A stretch of DNA of 5,217 bases, from positions 1 through 5,217 of the forward strand of contig JANXRO010000017.1 in the NCBI GenBank assembly GCA_025356765.1, given 5' to 3'. Shown one piece after another: positions 1-5,217 of the stretch. Made by a program: the position numbers and the translations under genes. The notes beneath the pieces are model-generated. The model saw nothing but the letters and a program-made list of their open reading frames with translations. It ran no database searches and was not told where the DNA came from. The DNA comes from Hyphomicrobiales bacterium. GTDB lineage: Bacteria > Pseudomonadota > Alphaproteobacteria > Rhizobiales > Aestuariivirgaceae. Each line of letters begins with the position of its first letter. The stretch's first letter is position 1.

Positions 1-2738
1 TAAAGCGCGTTGGCCTTCACACCCAGTTTCCAGCTCATCATGTAAGATGCTGAACAATCTTCAACCGTTGCATCATTCGGCATGTTGATGGTTTTAGAAA
101 TGGCACCCGAAATGAACGGCTGTGAAGCCGCCATCATGCGAATGTGGCTTTCAACCGACAGGAAGCGCTTGCCAATGCGGCCACAAGGATTGGCGCAATC
201 AAACACCGGCAAGTGCTCTTCCTTCAAGAAAGGAGCACCTTCCAATGTCATGGCACCGCACACGTGAACGTTTGCTTTATCAATATCAGCGCGGCTAAAG
301 CCCAAATGTGCCAACATATCGAAACTGAAATCGTTCAACTGTGCATCGGTCAACTTCAACACGTTTTTGCAGAAGTCTTCGCCAATGGCCCATTTGTTGA
401 AAACAAACTTAATGTCAAAGGCTGAAGCCAAACCGCCTTCAATCTTGGCAATTTGTTCATCACCAAAACCTTTGGCTTTCAGCTGGCCGTGGTTGAGGGC
501 AGGGGCATCAGACAAGGTGCCATGGCCCACAGCATAACCAATAATTTGTTCAATTTGCTCAGGCGTATATTTCAGCGTGCGCAATGCTTCGGGCACCGCT
601 TGGTTGATGATCTTGAAATAACCACCACCCGCAAGCTTCTTGAATTTCACCAAGGCAAAATCAGGCTCAATGCCGGTTGTGTCACAATCCATCACCAAAC
701 CAATGGTGCCGGTTGGAGCAACAACAGTGGCTTGGGCATTGCGATAGCCATGCGCTTCGCCAAGTTCAACCGCCTTATCCCATGCTTTACGAGCAGCTTG
801 GGCCAGTGATTTATCGGAAAGATCGCTCTCATCCAAGGGAACTGGATTGATATGCAAGTTTTCATATCCAACCGCAGCACCATAAGCGGCGCGGCGATGA
901 TTCCGCATCACCCGCAACATATGCTCTTTATTTTTGGCATAGCCCGCAAAAGCCCCAAGCTCTGATGCCATTTCGGCTGACGTTGCATAAGCCACACCCG
1001 TCATAATGGCCGAGATGGCGGCACAAATCGAGCGGCCTTCATGGCTGTCATAAGGAATGCCTGCAATCATCAACAAGCCACCGATATTGGCAAAGCCCAA
1101 ACCCAACGTGCGATAATCATAAGACAGGCGGGCAATTTCCTTGGAGGGGAACTGCGCCATCATCACCGAAATTTCCAGAACAACTGTCCACAAACGGCAG
1201 CCATGTTCAAAGGCCGCAATGTTGAACTTACCGGTGGCTTGGTCACGGAATTGCAACAGATTCAGAGAAGCCAAGTTGCAGGCCGTATCATCCAAGAACA
1301 TATATTCAGAACATGGGTTGGAAGCGCGAATTTCGCCAGCCGCCAAACATGTGTGCCAATCATTGATCGTGGTGTGGAATTGAATGCCAGGGTCAGCCGA
1401 TGCCCAAGCCGCATGGCCAATCTTGTCCCAAAGCTCGGCGGCTTTCAGGGTTTTGTAAACTTTGCCATTGGTGCGGCCAATCAAATTCCAATCACCATCG
1501 GTTTCAACAGCGCGCAGGAAATCATCCGTCACACGTACGGAGTTGTTCGAGTTCTGGCCCGAAACAGTGCGATAAGCTTCGCCATCCCAATCTGAATCGT
1601 AAGTATCAAACTCAATCTCGGTATAGCCTTGCTTGGCAAATTGAATAACCCGCTTGATATAATTGTCAGACACAAGGTTTTTGCGTGCGTCTTTCACAGC
1701 ACGTTTCAGTGCTGGGTTCTTTTCAATTTCATAGCAGTCACCACCGGGGCCTTCGCAATTCACGCAAGCCTTCATAACGGCGGTGAGATGCTTTTTCACA
1801 ATCTTGGAACCCGTCACAAGAGCAGCAACTTTCTGCTCTTCCTTCACTTTCCAATCAACATAGGCTTCCACATCGGGGTGATCGACATCAACAACCACCA
1901 TCTTGGCGGCGCGGCGTGTTGTGCCGCCAGATTTAATGGCACCTGCGGCCCTGTCTCCAATTTTCAAGAAGCTCATCAAGCCTGATGATTTGCCGCCGCC
2001 CGAAAGCTTTTCGCCTTCGCCGCGCAAGAACGAGAAGTTTGAACCCGTGCCCGAACCATATTTAAACAACCGCGCTTCACGCACCCAAAGGTCCATGATG
2101 CCGCCTTCGTTCACAAGGTCATCAGACACTGATTGAATAAAACAGGCGTGGGGTTGCGGATGCTCATAGGCAGTTTTAGATTTTGTCAGCTTGCCGGTTT
2201 CATGGTCAACATAATGGTGGCCTTGGCTTGGCCCATCAATGCCATAAGCCCAATGAAGCCCCGTGTTAAACCACTGTGGCGAATTTGGTGCGCACTTTTG
2301 TGTAGCCAACATGAAACACATTTCATCATAGAATGCGCGTGCGTCTTCTTCTGAATTAAAATATTTGCCCTTCCAGCCCCAATAGGTCCATGTGCCAGCA
2401 AGGCGGTTGAACACTTGTTTGGCCGAAAGCTCGCCCGTGATGCGTTCTTTGGCGGTTAGATCAGCAAGTGCTTCATCATCAGCCATGCTGCGCCACAGCC
2501 ATGAAGGCACGGATTCTTCTTCCACGCGCTTTAATGCTTTTGGAACGCCGGCTTTGCGGAAGTATTTTTGCGCCAAAATATCAGTGGCCACTTGGCTCCA
2601 TGAAGAGGGAACCTCAATGCCATCCAAGCGAAACACAATAGACCCATCAGGGTTTTTAATCTCGCTCACTGCCGTGCGAAAATCTAATCCCGAATATGCG
2701 TCTTGGCCAGCTTTTGTAAAATGACGTTCTATGTGCAT
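1..2738 (-). CDS. nrdJ: Adenosylcobalamin-dependent (class II) ribonucleoside-diphosphate reductase NrdJ, 3' end beyond the window
   Basis: NrdJ reduces ribonucleotides to deoxyribonucleotides in the cytoplasm, using adenosylcobalamin to generate the thiyl radical, so it needs no oxygen and no NrdB partner. An open frame of 912 codons without a stop reads from ATG at 2738 and leaves the window. The N-terminus (MHIERHFTKAG) matches the alphaproteobacterial NrdJ start, and a Shine-Dalgarno sequence sits 5 nt upstream. Family landmarks: NSPQWFNTG, then C199 in PHACFIQSVSDD (redox Cys), a CVNC-x6-C cluster at 325-335, NPCSEY with the likely radical Cys C476 and E478, C487 in TACNLASLNL (second redox Cys by homology), PTGTIG at 675-680, DCDTTGIEP at 684-692, and QPFISGAISKTINMP near the end. 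Family members of this type are about 1200 residues, so roughly the last quarter, including the C-terminal Cys pair, lies outside. The last two bases (TA) agree with the expected Tyr of a KANALY motif, not a stop. Identification is very secure; residue roles are by homology. Confidence 0.98.
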   Translation of the reverse strand, partial: MHIERHFTKAGQDAYSGLDFRTAVSEIKNPDGSIVFRLDGIEVPSSWSQVATDILAQKYFRKAGVPKALKRVEEESVPSWLWRSMADDEALADLTAKERITGELSAKQVFNRLAGTWTYWGWKGKYFNSEEDARAFYDEMCFMLATQKCAPNSPQWFNTGLHWAYGIDGPSQGHHYVDHETGKLTKSKTAYEHPQPHACFIQSVSDDLVNEGGIMDLWVREARLFKYGSGTGSNFSFLRGEGEKLSGGGKSSGLMSFLKIGDRAAGAIKSGGTTRRAAKMVVVDVDHPDVEAYVDWKVKEEQKVAALVTGSKIVKKHLTAVMKACVNCEGPGGDCYEIEKNPALKRAVKDARKNLVSDNYIKRVIQFAKQGYTEIEFDTYDSDWDGEAYRTVSGQNSNNSVRVTDDFLRAVETDGDWNLIGRTNGKVYKTLKAAELWDKIGHAAWASADPGIQFHTTINDWHTCLAAGEIRASNPCSEYMFLDDTACNLASLNLLQFRDQATGKFNIAAFEHGCRLWTVVLEISVMMAQFPSKEIARLSYDYRTLGLGFANIGGLLMIAGIPYDSHEGRSICAAISAIMTGVAYATSAEMASELGAFAGYAKNKEHMLRVMRNHRRAAYGAAVGYENLHINPVPLDESDLSDKSLAQAARKAWDKAVELGEAHGYRNAQATVVAPTGTIGLVMDCDTTGIEPDFALVKFKKLAGGGYFKIINQAVPEALRTLKYTPEQIEQIIGYAVGHGTLSDAPALNHGQLKAKGFGDEQIAKIEGGLASAFDIKFVFNKWAIGEDFCKNVLKLTDAQLNDFSFDMLAHLGFSRADIDKANVHVCGAMTLEGAPFLKEEHLPVFDCANPCGRIGKRFLSVESHIRMMAASQPFISGAISKTINMPNDATVEDCSASYMMSWKLGVKANAL

Positions 2739-2742
2739 AATG

Positions 2743-2747
2743 CCCTC
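2743..2747 (-). promoter_or_regulatory. Ribosome binding site of nrdJ
   Basis: GAGGG on the minus strand lies 4 nt before the ATG at 2738 (GAGG is 5 nt away). This is a good Shine-Dalgarno match at normal spacing and supports the chosen nrdJ start. A second purine-rich stretch (GGGGAAG) lies slightly further upstream, near 2751-2757. Confidence 0.75.
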
Positions 2748-2767
2748 AATCTTCCCCAATAATGATA

Positions 2768-2792
2768 CCGTGGCGCACAAAAGTACGCACGG
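2768..2792 (-). repeat. Ten-base-pair hairpin about 30 nt upstream of the nrdJ start
   Basis: In the transcript sense the sequence is CCGU-GCGUAC-UUUU-GUGCGC-C-ACGG. It forms a 10-bp stem with one U-G wobble, one bulged C and a UUUU loop. No U run follows, so it does not look like an intrinsic terminator. It lies about 20 nt from the Shine-Dalgarno, close enough that a translational role is conceivable, but nothing in the sequence shows this. Confidence 0.5.
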
Positions 2793-2829
2793 TGTGAATT
2801 CCCCGTATTTAACTCTCTAACCCCTGATT

Positions 2830-2845
2830 GGCGATCGTTCTCGCC
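2830..2845 (-). repeat. Inverted repeat in the nrdJ leader
   Basis: GGCGA (2830-2834) and TCGCC (2841-2845) form a perfect 5-bp stem around a 6-nt loop. The flanks TTGG and CCAA can extend the stem if a two-base bulge is allowed. It lies near the middle of the predicted leader RNA. Confidence 0.45.
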
Positions 2846-2886
2846 CCAACGCGTGCTGACTGTTCTTTGAACTTACGCAGAAATAA

Positions 2887-2912
2887 CAGCGGTTTACCGC
2901 GAAATTTCGCTG
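2887..2912 (-). repeat. Interlocking inverted repeats near the 5' end of the nrdJ leader
   Basis: A 12-bp perfect palindrome, GCGAAATTTCGC (2899-2910), abuts and shares two bases with GCGGT-TT-ACCGC (2889-2900). An outer pair, CAGCG (2887-2891) with CGCTG (2908-2912), encloses both and competes with them, so alternative pairings exist in RNA. As DNA, either palindrome could be an operator just downstream of the predicted transcription start. The repeats are seen directly; function is unknown. Confidence 0.5.
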
Positions 2913-2929
2913 CACGACCTTGGATGAAG

Positions 2930-2958
2930 ATGGTATTACAATGCGTCCATTTCGTCAA
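2930..2958 (-). promoter_or_regulatory. Predicted sigma-70-type promoter of nrdJ
   Basis: On the minus strand a -35 TTGACG (2958-2953, 5 of 6 to consensus) is followed by a 17-bp spacer and a -10 TACCAT (2935-2930, 4 of 6). The start would fall near 2923. The -35 is the end of the proximal NrdR-like box, which is where a repressor of nrd genes would be expected to act. I found no better promoter between here and the gene; TATCAT near 2767-2762 lacks a convincing -35. Confidence 0.55.
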
Positions 2959-2968
2959 TAGCTAGTGT
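2953..2968 (-). promoter_or_regulatory. Proximal NrdR-box-like site, overlapping the -35
   Basis: On the minus strand ACACTAGCTATTGACG matches the NrdR box as I know it (acaCwAtATaTwGtgt) at 11 of 16 positions, including the left half ACACTA and TATTG. Alone it would be weak. Its centre is 31 bp from the better distal box, the three-helical-turn phasing characteristic of paired NrdR boxes. NrdR is the ATP/dATP-sensing repressor of ribonucleotide reductase operons; its gene is not in this window. Confidence 0.6.
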
Positions 2969-2969
2969 G

Positions 2970-2984
2970 TTAATGAAGTATTAA
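2970..2984. promoter_or_regulatory. CtrA-box-like site (TTAA-N7-TTAA)
   Basis: TTAA at 2970-2973 and TTAA at 2981-2984 are separated by exactly 7 bp, matching the full consensus for CtrA, the alphaproteobacterial cell-cycle response regulator. The site fills the gap between the two NrdR-like boxes and ends 11 bp upstream of the -35. An AT-rich stretch can give this pattern by chance, but the placement in an nrd promoter is suggestive. Binding and its sign (activation or repression) are inference. Confidence 0.45.
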
Positions 2985-2999
2985 TACCAGATATTGTGT
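2984..2999 (-). promoter_or_regulatory. Distal NrdR-box-like site
   Basis: On the minus strand ACACAATATCTGGTAT matches the NrdR consensus (acaCwAtATaTwGtgt) at 13 of 16 positions, with the left nine positions (ACACAATAT) all matching. Fifteen base pairs separate it from the proximal box, the usual gap for tandem NrdR sites. Together the pair predicts NrdR control of nrdJ. Confidence 0.65.
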
Positions 3000-3149
3000 C
3001 TGCAGCGGCAATCACGTTTTGAATAAAAACATATCATCCGATTCTGGGTGCAAGCTCAAGAACATCCACGACAAAACGCACAAACATATTTTCAGTGTTG
3101 AAGAAAGCGTAATGCCCCTTGACAGGGGTCAAGCCTTTGGGCGCGCAAA
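3000..3149. other. Intergenic stretch without a recognised gene
   Basis: This 150-bp stretch lies between the transporter terminator candidate and the nrdJ control sites. It holds one GANTC site at 3040-3044 (the CcrM methylation motif of alphaproteobacteria), the inverted repeat at 3115-3133, and a 32-codon minus-strand open frame (TTG at 3132, stop at 3034) too short to call a gene. Nothing else is evident. Confidence 0.5.
3115..3133. repeat. Overlapping inverted repeats, possible operator
   Basis: CTTGAC (3118-3123) and GTCAAG (3128-3133) form a perfect 6-bp inverted repeat around AGGG. CCCC (3115-3118) and GGGG (3125-3128) form a second repeat that overlaps it. The two pairings exclude each other in single strands. 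There is no U/A run directly beside them, so this is not an obvious terminator. A dimeric DNA-binding protein site is possible; I do not recognise it. Confidence 0.4.
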
Positions 3150-3208
3150 TATAAAAAATAAATCTGTTTCACGCGCGTTGCTGTGCCACAACTAAAGATT
3201 GAGTGAAA
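3150..3208 (-). terminator. Candidate intrinsic terminator after the transporter gene
   Basis: Just after the transporter stop, TTTCAC pairs with GTGAAA (plus-strand positions 3203-3208 and 3167-3172). Inside lies GTTG/CAAC (3177-3180, 3189-3192), which can extend by two pairs past a bulge. In the transcript sense a T-rich run with six consecutive T (3158-3153) follows. The outer stem is AU-rich and the loop is large, so termination may be weak or Rho-dependent instead. Confidence 0.35.
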
Positions 3209-3209
3209 T

Positions 3210-4604
3210 CTATTGCGCAGGCCTTCGATTGAGCTGTTTAACCGGAAGCGCGCTGCGCACCGGCCCCAAAAGCAGAATCACCGGAATGGCCAACAGGCTC
3301 ACAACCCCCATCAACAGCCAGCAGTCATTAATGGCCAAGGTCAGCCCCGCTTGCTGCACAGATTCTTGTATGCTGATCATGCCCATGGCGTCATCAAGCG
3401 AGGGCATATCTTTCAACGAAATGCCCAAAAGCTTGGCGGCTTGTGCCATATCTGTTTTCATAAGCTCAGAAATGCTGTCCACATAGATGGGGCGACGTGA
3501 AAACATTACGGTGTCAATCAACGCAATGCCAATGGCCCCGCCAATGTTGCGAGACACATTGAAAAGCCCGCTGGCATCGCCAATCTTATCTAGAGGCATC
3601 AGCGCCAAAGCAAAGCGAATGGCAGGCAGCAAACACAGCGTAACACCCAAGCCGCGCACAACCTGCGGCCAATATAACGCGTCATAGTCTGAGCTAACGG
3701 TAAGGCCTGCATTCATAAACAAGCCAGCGCCGAATACCACAAAGCCAATCATGGATAGCCAGCGCGCATTGAAAAACCGGTCAACCTGCACGCTGGGCAC
3801 GGCGGCCAGAAGTTGCGTAATGCCAATCACCAAAGTGCATTCGCCAATTTCCAAGGGCGTATGGCTGCGCACAAAAGCCATGAATACGGGCACCAGATAA
3901 ACTGAGCCATAAAGCACAAACCCAGCCAGAAAACTTAAGATGCAACCAAACCCAAGCGAACGTTCTTTCAACAAATGAAACATCACCGCAGGGTTGGGTC
4001 TCGACCACATGCCAAAGGCACAGGCAATTGAAAGGGCAAACCAGAACATCACGCGGATTGAAAACCAACCCAAGCTGGGTGCGTCTTTCAGGCCGATAAG
4101 AAGTGCAGCAAGGCCCACGGCCAGAAGCACCAATGAAAACCAATCAAGGCTTTTCAGCTCATGCAAACGCAAGGGGCCGCGCGGCAAGGTTACAAGGCCA
4201 ACAACCACCGCAACAATGCCCGGCACAACATTGATCAAAAACAGCCAATGCCATGAATAGTTTTCGGTCAACCAGCCGCCAATCAATGGCCCCAGCGTTG
4301 GCGCAAGCACCGCTAAAAAGCCGCCCATGGTTGTGGCCGTGGTTTGCTCAAATCCAACCGGAAACAACAGGAAGATGGCTGAAAACACCATGGGGATCAG
4401 CAAACCGCCAGAAAACCCCTGCAACAGCCGAAACGCCAACAAATCCACAAAGCCATGGCTATAGGCGCAGCCGATTGAAGCCAATGTAAAAATTGTCAAA
4501 GCCGTGATTGAAAGCCAGCGCATCGTAAAAACCCGCATCAACAAGCCTGTCAGCGGAATGGCAATCACTTCAGCAATCAAATATGATGTTTGCACCCAAC
4601 TCAT
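3210..4604 (-). CDS. DHA2-family (EmrB/QacA-like) MFS drug efflux transporter, separated from its N-terminus by a frameshift
   Basis: This is a 464-residue hydrophobic protein with about 13 of the 14 membrane helices of the DHA2 branch of the major facilitator superfamily: proton-driven export of drugs or other small molecules across the inner membrane. Landmarks: MSWVQTSYLIAEVIAIPLTG at its start, which is internal in full-length relatives; the antiporter motif C region (APTLGPLIGG, 101-110); NYSWHWLFLINVVPG; VVRGLGVTLCLLPA; and GLFNVSRNIGGAIGIA. The chain begins where the first periplasmic loop should be, so helix 1 is missing. It is encoded just upstream in another frame (4774-4601). One added base at 4629-4632 joins them into about 521 residues. 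The open frame stays intact for all 464 codons, so any mutation is recent or is a sequencing error. No EmrA/HlyD partner is visible. Substrate is not predictable. Confidence 0.9.
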   Translation of the reverse strand: MSWVQTSYLIAEVIAIPLTGLLMRVFTMRWLSITALTIFTLASIGCAYSHGFVDLLAFRLLQGFSGGLLIPMVFSAIFLLFPVGFEQTTATTMGGFLAVLAPTLGPLIGGWLTENYSWHWLFLINVVPGIVAVVVGLVTLPRGPLRLHELKSLDWFSLVLLAVGLAALLIGLKDAPSLGWFSIRVMFWFALSIACAFGMWSRPNPAVMFHLLKERSLGFGCILSFLAGFVLYGSVYLVPVFMAFVRSHTPLEIGECTLVIGITQLLAAVPSVQVDRFFNARWLSMIGFVVFGAGLFMNAGLTVSSDYDALYWPQVVRGLGVTLCLLPAIRFALALMPLDKIGDASGLFNVSRNIGGAIGIALIDTVMFSRRPIYVDSISELMKTDMAQAAKLLGISLKDMPSLDDAMGMISIQESVQQAGLTLAINDCWLLMGVVSLLAIPVILLLGPVRSALPVKQLNRRPAQ

Positions 4605-4774
4605 CTGTTCAGCGCCAATGCCCAGCGCTTTTCAACAACGGAAAGCGCCGTCACCACCACCTGAATATCAAGAATGGCCATAAACATGCCAACGCACATG
4701 GCAAAAAAGCCAAACCACCGCGCCCACGTTGGAAGCTCTATGCGGGCTTGTTCTGGCGCCAGGTTAACCGTCAC
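4601..4774 (-). pseudogene. N-terminal fragment (57 codons) of the same DHA2 transporter, cut off by a one-base deletion
   Basis: GTG at 4774 opens a frame encoding a soluble start (VTVNLAPEQARIELPTWARW), then helix 1 with FFAMCVGMFMAILDIQVVVT, the typical DHA2 signature with its conserved Asp, then ALSVVEK. After Lys49 the frame becomes unrelated (RWALALNR, stop TGA at 4603-4601). In the next frame the expected continuation, ALGIGAEQMSWVQ, follows at once. Alignment to the family pattern loses no residue if AAAA at 4629-4632 (minus sense, GAAAAGCG) is five A. The GTG overlaps the M16 stop as GTGA, suggesting co-translation, though no strong Shine-Dalgarno is seen. Possible readings are sequencing error, strain-specific inactivation, or translation of two polypeptides coupled through the ATGA overlap. 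Confidence 0.85.
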
Positions 4775-5217
4775 CTTGCAACCACAACAATCGGGTTGAG
4801 GGGGAACAGTTTTGCCAACAAGGCCTTATCTTTCAGGTTTGCGTTCATAATCAGGCTTGGCATATTGGCAATTTCATCACTTGTCCAATGGCCAGTCAGA
4901 TAATCGCGAATTGTACCAGCAGCGCGCGCATGGTCGCGTGAAACATTGTTCATTTCATTCAGCATGGAAGCTTTTGCCTCAGAAATTTCGGCATCCGTTG
5001 GCCCTTCTTCACGAAACGTTTTCCAACTCAGGCGCATTTGCGCCAAGGCTTGGTCAAGCTTATCTAAGCCCACACGCCCCACCACGCGGTTCATCGCCAT
5101 GCTTTCATAAAAGTTGAAATCAAGGTCAAGGCCATAGGTTGCGCCAATCTTTTCGCGCACATCGGCAAACAACCGAGATTTTGAACCCTCCGCAAATATC
5201 TTGGCCAGCATGTTGCC
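4771..5217 (-). CDS. M16-family zinc peptidase-like protein, C-terminal part
   Basis: 148 residues and a stop are visible; the gene starts beyond the window. The sequence is the end of an M16 C-terminal domain: GNMLAKIFAEGSKSRLFADV, REKIGATYGLDLDF (the Arg and Tyr typical of substrate binding in this domain), a helical region with DAEISEAKASMLNEM, and a final strand LNPIVVVAR. M16 proteins (processing-peptidase and pitrilysin-like) degrade or process peptides in a two-domain chamber. The HxxEH zinc site, if present, would be in the N-terminal half outside the window, so I cannot say whether this is the catalytic or the non-catalytic partner often encoded in tandem. In alphaproteobacteria such proteins are frequently periplasmic, but no signal peptide can be seen here. 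Its TGA overlaps the transporter GTG by 4 bp, indicating one operon. Confidence 0.88.
   Translation of the reverse strand, partial: GNMLAKIFAEGSKSRLFADVREKIGATYGLDLDFNFYESMAMNRVVGRVGLDKLDQALAQMRLSWKTFREEGPTDAEISEAKASMLNEMNNVSRDHARAAGTIRDYLTGHWTSDEIANMPSLIMNANLKDKALLAKLFPLNPIVVVAR

Larger units (their letters stand above)
2739..2923 (-). other. Predicted long structured 5' leader of nrdJ
   Basis: If the promoter at 2930-2958 is right, transcription starts near 2923 and the nrdJ leader is about 185 nt, long for a simple ribosome binding region. It has several inverted repeats: a pair of adjacent perfect repeats at 2889-2910, GTTC-TTT-GAAC at 2862-2872, GGCGA-N6-TCGCC at 2830-2845, and a 10-bp hairpin at 2768-2792. 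Four GGGG tracts occur in the transcript sense (2847-2844, 2824-2821, 2804-2801, 2757-2754). I see no coding sequence in either strand. It does not fit the cobalamin riboswitch core. Whether it is a regulatory RNA is inference. Confidence 0.4.

Noticed and set aside
1041..1595. A 184-codon plus-strand open frame, and other plus-strand frames between 82 and 2724.
   Set aside because: They lie antisense to the uninterrupted, strongly recognisable nrdJ frame and encode low-plausibility sequence; they are shadows.
2768..2804. Possible cobalamin riboswitch upstream of nrdJ (GGGGAA followed by GCCACGG, resembling parts of the B12 box).
   Set aside because: The two elements are only about 30 nt apart and the intervening conserved core and pairing of cobalamin riboswitches is absent. 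A B12-dependent enzyme would also not normally be shut off by B12.
2754..2847. Four GGGG tracts in the nrdJ leader as a possible RNA G-quadruplex.
   Set aside because: The tracts are separated by roughly 16 to 43 nt, too far for a stable quadruplex by usual loop limits.
2837..2872. GTTC/GAAC repeats as an alphaproteobacterial LexA (SOS) box, GTTC-N7-GTTC.
   Set aside because: The GTTC copies at 2837 and 2862 are 21 bp apart and no pair with 7-bp spacing exists here.
3119..3156. TTGACA on the plus strand as a -35 with the AT-rich TATAAA at about 3150 as a -10.
   Set aside because: The spacing is about 25 bp, outside the usable range, and no plus-strand gene follows.
3781..4143. A 120-codon minus-strand frame inside the transporter gene.
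   Set aside because: It is an alternative frame of the DHA2 coding sequence, which continues intact through this stretch and matches the family throughout.

Overview
The window looks like an alphaproteobacterial chromosome segment of medium GC content. The main evidence is an almost complete B12-dependent class II ribonucleotide reductase (NrdJ) whose sequence closely follows the Rhizobiales/Hyphomicrobiales type as I know it. A perfect CtrA-type half-site pair (TTAA-N7-TTAA) upstream of it fits the same class. I cannot name a genus. All recognisable genes lie on the minus strand, so transcription runs from high to low coordinates.

Layout in transcription order. Positions 5217-4771 hold the C-terminal 148 residues of an M16-family zinc peptidase-like protein that begins outside the window. 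It overlaps by 4 bp (GTGA) the likely GTG start of a DHA2-family (EmrB/QacA-like) drug efflux transporter. As read, that transporter is broken by a one-base loss in an A run at 4629-4632, which leaves a 57-residue N-terminal piece (4774-4601) and a 464-residue piece (4604-3210) joined by an ATGA overlap. Restoring one A gives a continuous protein of about 521 residues, the usual size for the family. An imperfect terminator-like structure follows (3208-3150).

Positions 3209-2739 form a 470-bp gene-free region that appears to be mostly nrdJ control DNA. It holds a compact regulatory cluster: two NrdR-box-like 16-mers with centres 31 bp apart, a CtrA box exactly between them, and a TTGACG-N17-TACCAT promoter whose -35 lies inside the proximal NrdR box. 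A predicted leader of about 185 nt follows, with several perfect inverted repeats, and then a good ribosome binding site.

Positions 2738-1 hold nrdJ, of which 912 codons are visible. It runs off the window with roughly the last quarter missing.

The M16 and transporter genes appear to form one transcription unit and nrdJ a separate, individually regulated one. I did not find an undescribed multi-gene system. The most interesting signals are the composite NrdR/CtrA control region, the long structured nrdJ leader, and the split transporter gene.
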